The notes under the pieces: model-generated | The model's input: the letters and a program-made list of their open reading frames with translations, nothing else | Told to the model about the DNA's origin: nothing | Databases searched by the model: none | Shown: positions 1 to 10,929 of the stretch, piece by piece | Layout: every line of letters begins with the position of its first letter | Position numbering within the stretch: position 1 is the first letter of the stretch | Program-made: the position numbers and the translations under genes | From: Limnephilus marmoratus | Taxonomy: Eukaryota; Arthropoda; Insecta; Trichoptera; Limnephilidae | Assembly: GCA_917880885.1 (NCBI GenBank) | Contig: OU862919.1 | Span: 15,704,001 to 15,768,000 of the forward strand | Reading direction: 5' to 3' | Length of the DNA: 64,000 nt

Positions 1-195
1 AACCATTCTCTCCCGATCGGGCCTGCCATGCAGTTGGTGGGCAGACGCATCCGCCGTCTAGAACCGGACAAACCCCACCCATGAACCCGGGCATCCCTGC
101 TAAGTCACCAAATGTAGTGAACCACTTAGGGTGACCTATGACAGGTGTTGGTTATCCAATAAATGGTTCCCGGGGCGGCGGTACCCATACCCGCC
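1..195 (-). repeat. Rep-A dispersed retroposon, cut by window start
   Basis: This is the first of about eleven copies of one family in the window, called Rep-A here. Read on the minus strand it begins with a GC-rich head containing GGGTACCGCCGCC and ends, in full copies elsewhere, in a short A-run. That makes it a polyA-tailed, non-coding, SINE-like retroposon. I see no convincing tRNA, 7SL or 5S promoter in it. This copy shows the head end only, because the tail end lies before the window. Confidence 0.8.
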
Positions 196-1194
196 TACCA
201 AATTGGATAATGAACTATACAATTTTTCCAAAGAAGCGTCAGTATCTCAGTGACAATAATTTATTTTTTACTTTCTTCATACCATAATAAAGAAAAAACT
301 CAAATGAATACGAGGTTTTAACATTTGATAAAATAATCTTTAGCGAACCTTTAAAACGACTACCATCTTGAAACGGAGACAGAATGAACAAACAAATTTA
401 CAGACCGACGAAATGCAAAACGATCGAGTTAAAACAGGACTTCGCTACTCAATTAATTCGAATTGCATCAGCTTATGTTATGAATTGACTGGACCAATTT
501 TAGATAGATACACTGTTAGACTTTTTTTTTAAAATGATCTTGGAATTTAAAAAAAATGTAAAAACAATGCTGCAGCGTGTTAATTACAAAAAATACTAAG
601 AATTGTGAGCTATGGCGTAACTTTGCAAAAGAGCATTTTTCCGGCTGAAATATGAACGAACATGTTTAAAAAAACAAATTTAGCAAAAATATTCAAGTTT
701 CAAAGAGATTCACCGATGTGAACATCTTATTCCTTCCGAGAAGCTTCGGTTCTTTTTAGTGCACAAAATATTAGACATGGAAATAATATTTTAAACGGTT
801 CCTTGTTTTTGCATAATTTTTCTATTCGTTTTGCAATTTTCATTCTTTTAGATGTAGTCGCATGTATTCTCTGCGAATCAATTTTGGATCAATAATTGAA
901 CCCTTGCTGGAATAATGTTGTAACCAACAAAATTATCAATGTTGAGTTATTGATGGAATAATATTGTGCATATTAATATGCATCTTTCAAGGTAGAGATC
1001 ATGGTAAAGTAGGGATTTTTTTAGGTAAAATTTGGTTTGTAGAAGAACGTTGTATAATGCCGTTATCGAAATCACGGACCATGGTTTAATTCACGAGAAT
1101 AAATGAGGAAAACGAACATCTTATGGCTTCAACTAGAAAGATGTTGAAGAACGCAGAGAGCGTAGAATTTGTCCAGAAAAAATATTATTTAGGC
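196..1194. other. No recognisable feature
   Basis: This is AT-rich unique-looking sequence. I see no reading frame with family resemblance, no terminal repeat pair and no tandem repeat. Confidence 0.6.
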
Positions 1195-1391
1195 TGCTAA
1201 TATATTGAGATACGTTTTAAGATTTTCACGGCCAAAAGCATTTTCGTTATTTGTTTTTGGGGTGTTATGCCATGTTGCGCTACCTCCTTCTTTAGCCAAC
1301 TGCAACGATGTCCAAAACGTTGAATAAAGAAGAAGGTAGCGCAACACGGCATAACACCCCAAAAACAAATAACGAAAATGCTAATATATTG
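1195..1391. repeat. Small palindromic insertion between 13-bp direct repeats
   Basis: Two copies of TGCTAATATATTG (1195-1207 and 1379-1391) flank a segment whose larger part is an inverted repeat. Arms of about 57 bp lie at 1238-1294 and 1325-1381 with two mismatches and a 30-nt spacer. The direct repeats look like a target-site duplication, and the right one overlaps the end of the right arm. A transcript would fold into a long near-perfect hairpin. It could be a snap-back MITE or a rearranged copy; no coding content is seen. Confidence 0.75.
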
Positions 1392-1781
1392 CTTCATTTA
1401 TTCATATCTCTTTTTTTTGCTATTTAAGCCCAAATACATTAATGTCATAATATATAAATTTACGTTAGAAGAACAGTTTTCTGTTAGGTTCGAAGGGTAA
1501 AAAAAACATTTTGTGGGATAATGTTGTGTGTGAAATTTTAATATACAACATTTTTTCACTAATTCAGCATTAATTCTAGCAATAAACTCTAATTTAATCG
1601 CCTTTCTTTTCATTAAAAACGGTTAAGAATTGTATGTTCATTACAAAGATATTCAAATACAGAAGAGAATTCTCGCTCAGCACCGAACGAGTACAGTCGC
1701 GTTATTTTGTAAGAAGTAAAACAATAAATATAATTACTTACATTAATAACTCGCCCACCTGGGCGATTCCATTAATTAAAT

Positions 1782-2853
1782 ATGGAAACCGAAGAAATTT
1801 TTAAAAATATTAAAGACTTAGTTAATAAGATCACTTCAGTGAAAGACTCAAAAATAAAATTAACACTGGAACAAAATATTGTATCACTGGAAGAAAAAAT
1901 TCATCACGAACTAATTAGTCTACAAAAGAAGATCATAGAATTACAAGAAATTAATATTAAAAATAATCATCACTACACACAGAAACTCGAAGAAATCCAT
2001 CAAAATAACAAAAAATCATACGCGAGTGCACTAAGTAACAATAAAAACTTCTCAGAAACTTCATATAATGCAGAACAGAAATACGCCATTTTAATTACCT
2101 CAAAAAACACCTTGAAGGCCGAGGACATAAAAATAAAAATTCAAAAAAATATTAATTTAACAAAAATAAAAGTTGGAGTAAATGGAGTAAAAAAGATCGG
2201 AGAACAAAAATTAGTGATTTCTTGCCAAAAAAAAGAAGATGCAGAAAAATTAACCGAAGAGATAAATAAAGTAATTGGAAAAGAAGTATCGGCCGAAGAA
2301 ATAAAAAAAAGGAAACCGTGCTTAATGTTGAAAAGCCTGCAATGCCAATTGACTGAAGAAGAAATTATAGACGGGATTGTACAACAAAATGAAGGATTAA
2401 CCCTAGAAGACAAAAAAGACATTAAGCTTATCAAGGAATTAAAAAATAAGTACAATGAAGGAAAAGAAAACGACACCACTAACTACATTATCGAAACAAC
2501 TGGACAATTAAGGAAAAAACTAATTGATAAAAAAAAAATTAAACATCAAATTCCAAAGAGTGTACGTCAGCGACTGCAGCCCGCTCACACAATGTTACCA
2601 TTGCCTCAAGTTCGGCCACACAGCTCAAAGATGTCTCGCCAGGACGCAGCCTCCCATTTGCCCTCATTGCACTAAGGAACATATACTATCCAAATGTGAA
2701 AACAAAGAACAAACTCCAATCTGCAACAACTGCTGTGTCCAAAACAAAAGGTTTGATATGAACTATTCCACCGATCATAGAGTCGATAGCATAAAATGCC
2801 TTTACCGGCAAAAAATGCTTCGAATTGCCAAAGAACGCATTGACTACGAATAA
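1782..2853 (+). pseudogene. LINE ORF1 (gag-like, CCHC), one frameshift
   Basis: This would encode the nucleic-acid-binding ORF1 protein that packages LINE RNA. The start is the ATG right after a short AT-rich leader. Roughly residues 1-85 are Lys/Glu-rich and look like a coiled coil. The middle (about 95-245) has the alternating beta/alpha look of the RRM-like region in arthropod LINE ORF1 proteins. The last part has zinc-knuckle motifs, CYHCLKFGHTAQRC and CPHCTKEHILSKC, plus a third cysteine-rich stretch. The knuckles are in a different frame from the N-terminal two thirds. The break lies near 2555-2575, and a one-base change would rejoin them. The frame ends at TAA 2851-2853, 46 bases before the next ATG. 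Confidence 0.8.
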
Positions 2854-2899
2854 ATATTGTAAATTTTCATTTCCTCAAACTCTTATCTATAAATTAACA

Positions 2900-3631
2900 A
2901 TGAATGATTTTTTATGTAACGCATTAGATAAAAAAATATGTATTGAAGAAAACTTATATCACTCTATAAGAGATTTCTATTTTATTTGCACTGAAAAAAG
3001 ATTTACTCAATTTCATAAAAATATTAAAAGCGTAAAAATTTTTTTTGAAAAATTAATAATATCTTTAAAAGAAATATTTTTTTTCCCGGGCTTGATTGGG
3101 TTTATAAAGACCTACTCTACTGGCGAAACTAATTACTCCATTCCAGGGTACCAGGTAACAATAATAAGAATAAACAAAAACTCTGATATTGGAATATCTA
3201 TTTCCAACCAGTATAATGTTCTCAATATTAATGAAGTAATTAATGATTATGATGTTAATATTTTAAATATAAAATTTAAAGATGTAAATAAATTATCGTA
3301 TTATATTGCTATTTATCCTACACATAAGTCTACAGTACAACAATTTATAGTAGAATCAAAAAACGTTTTATTGAATTTTAGAAATATAGATAATATTATT
3401 ATACGAGATATGCATTTAAATATTGTAAATGATTATGCTAGTAATGATAAACATGTGATCAATCAATATATGATCAATAAAAAACCGGAACATTCTTCAA
3501 CAATCTCTACACATTATAAAATCCGTATTTGTATTACTAACTCTATGTCACACTCTACTTTGAAAATCCTCTATATATTTAAAAGAAATCAATATCACAT
3601 TAATATTTTTACTAAATGGATGACTTCATAG
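2900..3631 (+). CDS. Extra endonuclease-like ORF of the LINE, catalytic residues lost
   Basis: This 243-residue frame sits between ORF1 and ORF2 and reads like a diverged copy of the endonuclease domain at the start of ORF2. Both begin with M(N/D)DF. Both share FHxNI(K/R)S, INKNS and the block with core IAxYxTHxS, where I count 14 of 29 identical positions; both also have a D..LNI near the usual GDFN position. Of the endonuclease signature, the Asn of FHxNI remains. The Glu of LSET is gone, GDFN has become RDMH, and the C-terminal SxLDHIW and TDHHA motifs are unrecognisable, so it should not cut DNA. It overlaps the ORF2 start by 16 bases. It may be an accessory protein or a decaying duplicate that is still open; low G+C makes a chance open frame less surprising. 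Confidence 0.7.
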   Translation: MNDFLCNALDKKICIEENLYHSIRDFYFICTEKRFTQFHKNIKSVKIFFEKLIISLKEIFFFPGLIGFIKTYSTGETNYSIPGYQVTIIRINKNSDIGISISNQYNVLNINEVINDYDVNILNIKFKDVNKLSYYIAIYPTHKSTVQQFIVESKNVLLNFRNIDNIIIRDMHLNIVNDYASNDKHVINQYMINKKPEHSSTISTHYKIRICITNSMSHSTLKILYIFKRNQYHINIFTKWMTS

Positions 3632-6603
3632 CTAATGAATTAGAAAATAATTTTAAAATACAAGAATATGAGTGTGTATACACCGATTCATGTAATGACA
3701 TAATCTCAAAGAATCTCAATAATATTTTCATTTTTCATAGTAATATACGAAGTATGGAACGAAATTGGGATGAATTAATTCTAAAATTAAACAATCTAAA
3801 TAAAAAACCTGACATCATAATATTATCAGAAACTTTTACTAATGACGAATCACCCACCTATCATTTACCAGAATATAATTATGTTACAACCAAAATAAAC
3901 ATCAATAAAAATAGTGGTCTCGTCATATTCATTCACGATAAATTTAGTATTGTTAAAATAACTGAACATCCTATACATCTAGTAAACTGTATTGAAATAC
4001 AATTAAAACTCGACAAAACAAACTACCACATAATAGCTGTTTACAGAACACACGGTTCGAATATCTCGTCATTTATAAATGAATTTAAACACATACTGTT
4101 AAAATTTAGTAATAAACTTTGCTTTATTGCAGGAGACTTCAATTTAAACATTAATGAAAACGTAGAAAATTATTTCAAAAATGAATATATTAATTGTATG
4201 ACTGAATTTAACTTCATATCGTGCATTAATAAAAATACGAGAGAGATAAAAAATCACACTCCATCTTGTTTAGACCATATATGGACTAACATAAATATTA
4301 AAGATATCGACAAAATCAAATCAATTGTTTGGAAAACGAATATAACTGACCACCATGCATGCATTCTTCTCTACGATAACAAAATTAAACATAAAAAATT
4401 TAATCTAACAAAGACAAATTCCTACACAAATATGACTATTTTATCCAAAAAACTAAGAAATGAACAATGGAACAACGTGTTAAATAGTTATGATACCGAG
4501 ACTTGCTCAAAAAACTTTGAAAATATATTGTCTCAACACGTAAAAAATTCAACTACTGAAACTACAGTCCGCATTAAATCTAAACTAAGAATTTTAAAGC
4601 CTTCGATAACACCAGGACTTATAATATCAATTAGAAACAAAGAAAAACTTTATAAAACAGCATTGAAAAATCCTCTAAATGAAAAAGCATACACTTTTTA
4701 CAAAAAATTTAAAAATAAATTAACAAACTGTATCAAAAAAAATAAAGAAGACTATTTCAAAAATAAAATACTTTCTACAGACAATAACAATAAACAAATA
4801 TGGAAAACAGTCAACTTAGCCATGGATAACACTAAAAAAACACAAAAAATAAAATACATTGAACATGAAAATAAAATAATAGGTGCTAATATTCAACCTA
4901 AACAATGTGCAAACATATTTAATTCTTTTTTTGCTAATGTAGGAAAAAATCTTGCGAAAAATATCAATAAATCTTTTAACCCGAAAAAACAAACGATTGA
5001 AAATGTACAAAATCAAAATAATTTATCAAAATTTGAAACAACCTCAGAAAGTGAAGTTTTAAAAATAATAGAAGGCATGAAAGGAGGTTCGTCTCCCGGA
5101 TTTGACCTTATTACAGTACATTTTCTAAAATCCATGAAAATTCATTTGGTAAAACCAATTACTCATTTGATAAACTTAAGTTTAACAGAGGGAATATTTC
5201 CGACAAACTATAAAAATACAATTATTTCACCTATTTATAAATCTGGAGATCCTCAACAAGTAACTAACTATCGCCCAATTTGTCTAATCTCAAACATTGG
5301 AAAGATTTTTGAAAAAATTGTGAAAAACCAATTGGTCGGTTTCCTAGAAAGTAATAAAATTCTTCACAAAAACCAATTTGGTTTTATAAAGTCACTCAGC
5401 ACACAAGATGCTATTGCTAATGTAACCTCATACATCAATGAATCATTGGATAAAGGTGAAAAATGTGCCGGTATATTTATTGATCTCAGAAAAGCTTTTG
5501 ATAGTATATCCCATGAGATATTACTAAAAAAACTAAACAATATAGGTATAAAAGACAATGCAATTAAATGGATTTCGAACTACCTAAAAAATCGACCGCA
5601 AGTCGTAAAAATAAATCAGATTAATAGCGATAAAGAAATATCAGACTTTGGAATCCCTCAAGGTACAGTAATCGGACCAATCCTTTTCACCATATATGTT
5701 AATGACATTTTTTTTCAACCACTACATGGCCAAATTACTTCATACGCCGATGATACGGTACTAATAATTAGCGATAAAACTTGGGAAAAAGTAACATTTA
5801 AAGCCACCGAAGACATAAATATTTTAAAGAATTTCTTCGACGTAAATTTACTATCACTAAATGGTGATAAAACATTTGTAATTCCATTTGCAATACACAA
5901 AAATGATACCCCTAAAAACATTGATATCATCATCCATGATAATTCCAAAACACATAGTAAAAATTATTGTATCCAAAACTGCACAATATTAAAAACAACA
6001 AACACAATCAAATATTTAGGAGTCATTATCGATAAAAATTTGAAATGGAAGGAACAAATTTGTCAAGTTGTAAAAAAAATTAGAAAATTGATTTATATAT
6101 TTTTAAGAATCAGAAATTTTTTATCTGTAAAAAACTTATATCTAATATATTACGCTTTGGTTCAATCAACTTTACAATATGCTATCATTAGCTGGGGATC
6201 CGCATACAAAACTAATCTTTCCCCAATTGAAGTTGTGCAGAGGCTAATAATTAAAATCATATTAAAAAAACCTTCTGACTACCCAACGGATCAATTATTT
6301 AAGGAATTCCAAGTACCATCTTTCAAAGATCTATACAATAGAAATGCATTGATTCAAATTATAAAAGAAAAAGAAAAATATCAATTTATAACTGAAAACC
6401 GTACTAGACATAAATATATTTTTTCATGCCCAAAATTAAACACTTCCTTTGCACAAAATTATTATACTTATCAAGGAAGACTTATTTTCAACCGATTACC
6501 GGATGAAATTAGAAAAATTAATGATAAAATCCAATTAATAAACACTGTAAAAAAATATTTTAAAGATAATCTCAAAAAAAAAAAAAAAACAGTTTCCGAC
6601 TAA
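3616..6603 (+). CDS. LINE ORF2: endonuclease plus reverse transcriptase, intact
   Basis: This 995-residue polyprotein nicks target DNA and reverse-transcribes the LINE RNA at the nick. Endonuclease (about 1-245): FHSNIRS, LSETF, VYRTHG, GDFNLN, SCLDHIW and ITDHHA, so all the expected catalytic residues (N, E, Y/R, D-N, S, D-H) are present. Reverse transcriptase (about 470-760): fingers motif YRPICLIS, GIFIDLRKAFD (first catalytic Asp), GIPQGTVIGPILF and YADDTVL. The C-terminal third is a thumb and tail region without RNase H. There is no internal stop. The frame closes with a Lys-rich tail encoded by an A-run. The start ATG lies inside the end of the preceding frame, which suggests coupled re-initiation or leaky translation. 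Confidence 0.93.
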   Translation: MDDFIANELENNFKIQEYECVYTDSCNDIISKNLNNIFIFHSNIRSMERNWDELILKLNNLNKKPDIIILSETFTNDESPTYHLPEYNYVTTKININKNSGLVIFIHDKFSIVKITEHPIHLVNCIEIQLKLDKTNYHIIAVYRTHGSNISSFINEFKHILLKFSNKLCFIAGDFNLNINENVENYFKNEYINCMTEFNFISCINKNTREIKNHTPSCLDHIWTNINIKDIDKIKSIVWKTNITDHHACILLYDNKIKHKKFNLTKTNSYTNMTILSKKLRNEQWNNVLNSYDTETCSKNFENILSQHVKNSTTETTVRIKSKLRILKPSITPGLIISIRNKEKLYKTALKNPLNEKAYTFYKKFKNKLTNCIKKNKEDYFKNKILSTDNNNKQIWKTVNLAMDNTKKTQKIKYIEHENKIIGANIQPKQCANIFNSFFANVGKNLAKNINKSFNPKKQTIENVQNQNNLSKFETTSESEVLKIIEGMKGGSSPGFDLITVHFLKSMKIHLVKPITHLINLSLTEGIFPTNYKNTIISPIYKSGDPQQVTNYRPICLISNIGKIFEKIVKNQLVGFLESNKILHKNQFGFIKSLSTQDAIANVTSYINESLDKGEKCAGIFIDLRKAFDSISHEILLKKLNNIGIKDNAIKWISNYLKNRPQVVKINQINSDKEISDFGIPQGTVIGPILFTIYVNDIFFQPLHGQITSYADDTVLIISDKTWEKVTFKATEDINILKNFFDVNLLSLNGDKTFVIPFAIHKNDTPKNIDIIIHDNSKTHSKNYCIQNCTILKTTNTIKYLGVIIDKNLKWKEQICQVVKKIRKLIYIFLRIRNFLSVKNLYLIYYALVQSTLQYAIISWGSAYKTNLSPIEVVQRLIIKIILKKPSDYPTDQLFKEFQVPSFKDLYNRNALIQIIKEKEKYQFITENRTRHKYIFSCPKLNTSFAQNYYTYQGRLIFNRLPDEIRKINDKIQLINTVKKYFKDNLKKKKKTVSD

Positions 6604-6604
6604 T

Positions 6605-7478
6605 CTAATCTACTTATAACTCAGTTTCCAAGTGATACTCCATTCTTCAAACAAGTTAAATTTTGTATTGTTTTTAGCAACTAATTACAATAATTCTGGA
6701 CACATTATCCAAACAGTAAAATTGTTTTGATAGTAGATACATAAATACTTATAATCACATATCACCGAACTTACAACTTATATGTTATGGTGTCCGCGCA
6801 ACTGTCGCCGGACTACGCGCTAATTAGCGTAGTTTTCATACAAAAAGAATTTGTTCATTTCGTTGATTTTTTGAAAATGTGCATTAATATTGGTTAACAA
6901 TATATTTTGAATAAGGAAAGAATTCGTTCATTTAGTTTAACGTTCGTTTGGTTTAATCGTTAATTATTTGTTCTTTTAGTTTATTTGTTAATTGGTAAAC
7001 AATATCGGCGACACCCGGAAGCGCAGACCCACATAGTAAACACAGCAGATAGCATATCTACTTATATTTCAATATCTTTGGTTCATTATATTTTAAATAT
7101 TAAATTTATTTTTTTTCCATTTTTCTCGAAACAAGAATATTGTTAGATACAACATTTTTCCGGGCAAGGCCTCAATTATATATACTTTTCAACGCGACTG
7201 TGTGGAAGTTGGTTAACATTACGATACGGTTCTATGGTGAATTGATATTATGATCTTGAGGGACATTGCTGGCGGTAATCACTGTACAAGCACACAACAC
7301 ATTCATTGTAAACGCAAATTCATGATCTCGGCACAGACTTCTTTCGTTGACCCTTATATTCTTATACAGTACTAGCTGAACCCGACCACGCTTCGCTGTG
7401 GCTTTGTCTGATTTTAATTATTAGAGGAGTTAACAAAAATTGTCTAGTAACTGTGCATTTTCCAAGAAGACACATTGC
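6605..7478. other. LINE 3' region and unassigned DNA
   Basis: The first part is probably the 3' untranslated region of the preceding LINE, but no polyA or repeat tail marks its end. At 7371 the word ACTAGCTGAACCCG begins a stretch resembling the start of dispersed insect repeats with ACTAGCT...CCCG heads. I cannot assign it further. Confidence 0.4.
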
Positions 7479-7482
7479 TTAA

Positions 7483-7794
7483 CCCGTCTGCTTGTTTAGG
7501 AATAAATACATTACAAAACACGTAATCGCGTTATACTTTCATAAGACCAAAAACGTCCGAAGTGACCTTACATTTTAAAAGCTATGTATCTCTCTTCCTC
7601 TCATGCAAACATATGTATTTTTTTCTTTTAACCAGAAAGACAACGAAATAATGCTTCTTATTGTCTTTGAAATATGAAAGCTATCTTGCATAGATATTTT
7701 ACATTCACGATCCAAAGTGACGGTTTCAGAATTTACGCGCAAAACTGAGGCTTCCGGATTGTGAGGTGCGAATATATTGAACAAAGCAGACGGG
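7483..7794. mobile_element. piggyBac-type MITE with TTAA duplication
   Basis: A 312-bp segment is bounded by TTAA on both sides (7479-7482 and 7795-7798). Its ends are inverted: CCCGTCTGCTT on the left and its reverse complement on the right, with similar bases continuing imperfectly inward. TTAA target duplication plus termini starting CCC is the piggyBac superfamily signature. There is no coding capacity, so it is a non-autonomous element. Confidence 0.75.
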
Positions 7795-7904
7795 TTAATT
7801 GATTATCTGCTGTGACTATGCTGTAGAGTAGAATATAAGGAAAGAAAAAAAAATATTCGTAAATTTTTTAAAATTATTTATTTATTCAGACCTTAAAGGC
7901 TTTT

Positions 7905-9424
7905 ACAATATCACTTTATTATAGATTAGCACCTATCAGTGTCAGCAATTCTTTGTAGTTGATAATTTCTGCGTTGCAAAATGATATCGCTAGGATGAAA
8001 TTATTCTCCAACCATGACAATTCCCACCTCATTAATTTTTGGCGCTTTATGTCGTCTGACATGCTCACTTGCTGGTGTTTGATCAGCACCAATGATAATT
8101 TTATGGCTGTCTGATGGCATGAGATCAATTGCATTTTTAACATTCAAATTAAATTATTGTTATCATGTAACATTTTTTGCAACGACTCAACAATATGCCT
8201 TTTGACTTTAGTAGAGATTTGACAGCGTGCATTCAACTGATCATTTTGATCTCCCATGAAATATATTTGTAGAAATTTATGTTGATTGCTGTGAAAAAGT
8301 AGCAAAGAGCCAGCTTTATGGTAAACTTGTCCCTGAATTTTAAACGTCGGCATAAAAATTTCTGTTATAACGTTAGCGCCAAATGAAGTCATCTGAAAAC
8401 ATGAATTGTATTTTCTAATATTTTTGAGGAAATGTTTTGAATCATCAGTAATTCCTTGCAACAAATTTATCAGTGGTGCTATTGGCTGATCAATTTCAGG
8501 TAGCTTCACTTTGCCGCTCGCACAACACATTCCTTGAGTTTCTCCTTTAAATTTCATCGCTTTGCAGTGTGGACAAACTTTATCCATTTTACCGATTTGA
8601 ACAAATTTACATGAGGTATTGTATTGAATACTTGGTTCGTATGAAAAAGCAATTCGATGGTACGAAGCATGGTTATTCAAAAGTTGCACTTGCATTCGTC
8701 TTCGGCGTTGATCTATTTCTTCTTGACGTTGTTGAGATGAATGTGCTGCTCGTCTTCTTCGCGCTTCTACTCGTAAGCTTTTAAGTCTTTCTTCCCGACG
8801 ATTCGCCAGTTCTTCTGCTCGACGATCTGCGTTTGCGTGTCGAGTACGACAGCCTATGTTTGAACGTGAGCGAGGCATCCCACGAATGGTGATCAACTTT
8901 GAAAAAACTTGCACATCGATCAACTGGTCACAGTTACACTTTTTTGACCCTTTGAAAATTTGTCATATATAATTTGACTTGTTAATCTGATTTTTTTGTA
9001 GGTTTTGCAAAGTTACGAACTGACATTCAGTACAATAATGAGTAAATTTAAAACGCACAGAGAAAACAAATGAGTGAAAATAGTAATATAATTTGTTAGA
9101 TATAATTCTACTTTTAAATCCGATTAAATTCTTTTAATTCCTAATTGTAGGTATCATAAATTTTTGTAACTTTTAATAAAATTAATAAAATTAATAAAAT
9201 GGCAACACTGTCTAGAACTGTCAATCCGTTGTTTACTAAATTATGAGTCAATTTAAAACGCATAAAATTATCCTTTTCCTTTGGAACTTCCAAATAAAAA
9301 GTATGTATAAACGCTCTTCTGCTAAAATGCAATGTTCTTTAAAAATTTTGAGTCAATCCATCGATTACTTTCCGAGATTAGCGAACGCAAACATATGGAA
9401 CCAAAATTTTTAATATATATAGAT
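7905..9424 (-). mobile_element. Helitron, 5' part only
   Basis: On the minus strand the element begins at about 9424 with TCTATATATATTAAAA, the usual insect Helitron 5' end, preceded by A as expected for insertion between A and T. About 540 bp of leader follows, then the N-terminal part of the Rep/helicase gene. The copy stops inside the gene near 7905; the HUH-Rep core, the helicase and the 3' CTRR end are absent here. Confidence 0.8.
7919..8878 (-). pseudogene. Helitron Rep/helicase, N-terminal fragment
   Basis: This is the N-terminal zinc-finger-like and linker region of a Helitron replicase, which in full length has a HUH nuclease and a Pif1-like helicase for rolling-circle transposition. 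The start is the Met of MPRSRS at 8878. An Arg-rich stretch (about 15-60) is followed by CPHCKAMKFKGE, CCASGKVKLP, KYNSCFQMTSFG, IQGQVYHKAGSL and LQIYFMGD, an order I know from insect Helitrons. The frame breaks at about 8144 after LHDNNNLI. Beyond it the expected sequence (DLMPS, then the ADKTPA-type region) continues in another frame to about 7919. No HUH motif is reached. It is clearly a dead fragment. Confidence 0.85.
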
Positions 9425-9428
9425 TATT

Positions 9429-9767
9429 ATGGTAAATCCATACTTTGACCTGGAGGGATACAGCTGGCGGATATTAAATGCACTGAGATATCATTATGTT
9501 GTTCATTGCATAGGCTTCATTAGCAGACAGATTGCACATTCATTTACTGTAGTAAATGGCTCACACGTAGGTGGCTACACACTGTCAGATGGGGACAGGT
9601 TTTTGGATAACAGGTTGAGTAGAGAGATGAAGGAACATACGTTAGAGGGAAATGCATATAGTTACTTCGACAAAGATTCTAAAAGGCAGGTAATTTTTCA
9701 TAGCGATATACTGGGAGAATCATTACAAAAAAAGGTTTTTATCTTATTATTCCTTTTATATAACTAG
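9429..9767 (+). CDS. Unrecognised open frame, 112 residues
   Basis: This open frame starts a few bases outside the Helitron end. It contains a plausible soluble stretch (GYSWRILNALRYHY, GGYTLSDGDRFLDN, GNAYSYFDKDS) and then a hydrophobic end. I do not recognise the family. The even, non-repetitive composition is more protein-like than most short frames here, so it could be an exon or a fragment of an unknown element. There is no splice or promoter evidence. Confidence 0.25.
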   Translation: MVNPYFDLEGYSWRILNALRYHYVVHCIGFISRQIAHSFTVVNGSHVGGYTLSDGDRFLDNRLSREMKEHTLEGNAYSYFDKDSKRQVIFHSDILGESLQKKVFILLFLLYN

Positions 9768-10929
9768 TTGTATATATTCCAATAAGTCTGCATTGTGCAC
9801 TTTGTAGCAGAGGGACATATATAACGTCATACTGTAAATGATTTTTACAAAGAAATAACGGTGTATTTTTAACAGAGGTTAAACATTAGAGTTCTGACTG
9901 TAAAAACCCCCTTTAAGGCTCCGCAACCGGGCTCGAAAAGAAGAAGATGGAGAGAAACGAAATTACGAATGTTAGAGGAGAGCGCTAACATTTGCGCTAA
10001 CAAAATCGATGCGAAAATTGCGAAAATGTTTAATAAAACACGTCTTGTTTAAAATAGAGCAAAAATCTCGCGGGCATTGTCTTAAACAGCATTTAAAGAA
10101 ACACTGTGAATTTTTTCATACATATAACTTGTAAAATATGTAATAGAACCAAACGTGTTTATAATAATTTTTGGAGTATACTTTGCGATTTTTTTACCAT
10201 CGATGAAATATTATATAATTTGCGTTTCGGCGCAGGCAATGTTTAGATATTATCTTCAAGAATAACATATATTTTTTTAACAGCTTTAAAACTTAACGTG
10301 TGGGAAATATATAAGAAATCGGTAGAAATTCGGGTTGCGGGCACTTACACAAACTTACAAACTTAAAAACTACGGCATCCTCAATATAAGTTTGAACGAT
10401 GTCAGGGAATGGAAACTGAGGGGAAGGGAACCACTCAGAATCAAAACGTTAGATACTTAAAATGACTTCAGCTGTGATCTAATTATGTAGTCAAGTTTGC
10501 CAAAACTTCCGCTACAACTTATTCTGTAACAGTGATTTTCTTCCGCCTCTCGATAATCCTTGATGAATTTTGATACTATGCCGCACAAAAGTCCTTGATG
10601 AAACTCTACCTACGACCAAAAGGATGCGGGTCGTTTGAATTAGTGCTTTATCTGAGTCGAGCATTTATATCTGCTACTCAGTTACTCCCTAGTTACTTTT
10701 CCTCCCTCCTCGTATTTTCTCCCACATCAAAACGTTTCCCAATTAAGGTTACCATCGTACAATGAAAGAGTCTCTCTTGGAATATCAAAATTCAGAATAA
10801 AAACGTTGATTCACATTAGTTCATTATTCTGAAATCAAGAAGACGTTCATTTCATATTAATTACATCTTTTTAAATATATGCCTACCCCATATTTACTTC
10901 TACATCACAAAAATATCAACAAAAAAAAA
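9768..10929. other. No recognisable feature
   Basis: AT-rich sequence with no supported gene, terminal repeat or tandem array. Confidence 0.6.

Larger units (their letters stand above)
1660..6604 (+). mobile_element. LINE-1st: non-LTR retrotransposon with three reading frames
   Basis: The order is a 5' leader, a gag-like ORF1 with zinc knuckles, an extra endonuclease-like frame, then an ORF2 with an apurinic-type endonuclease and a reverse transcriptase. The lack of an RNase H domain and the style of the C-terminus fit the Jockey/CR1 part of the LINE tree, but I cannot place the clade. The exact 5' end (about 1660-1690) and the 3' end are not defined; no clear target duplication or tail was found. 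ORF2 is uninterrupted, so the copy is fairly young or was recently selected for. Confidence 0.85.
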
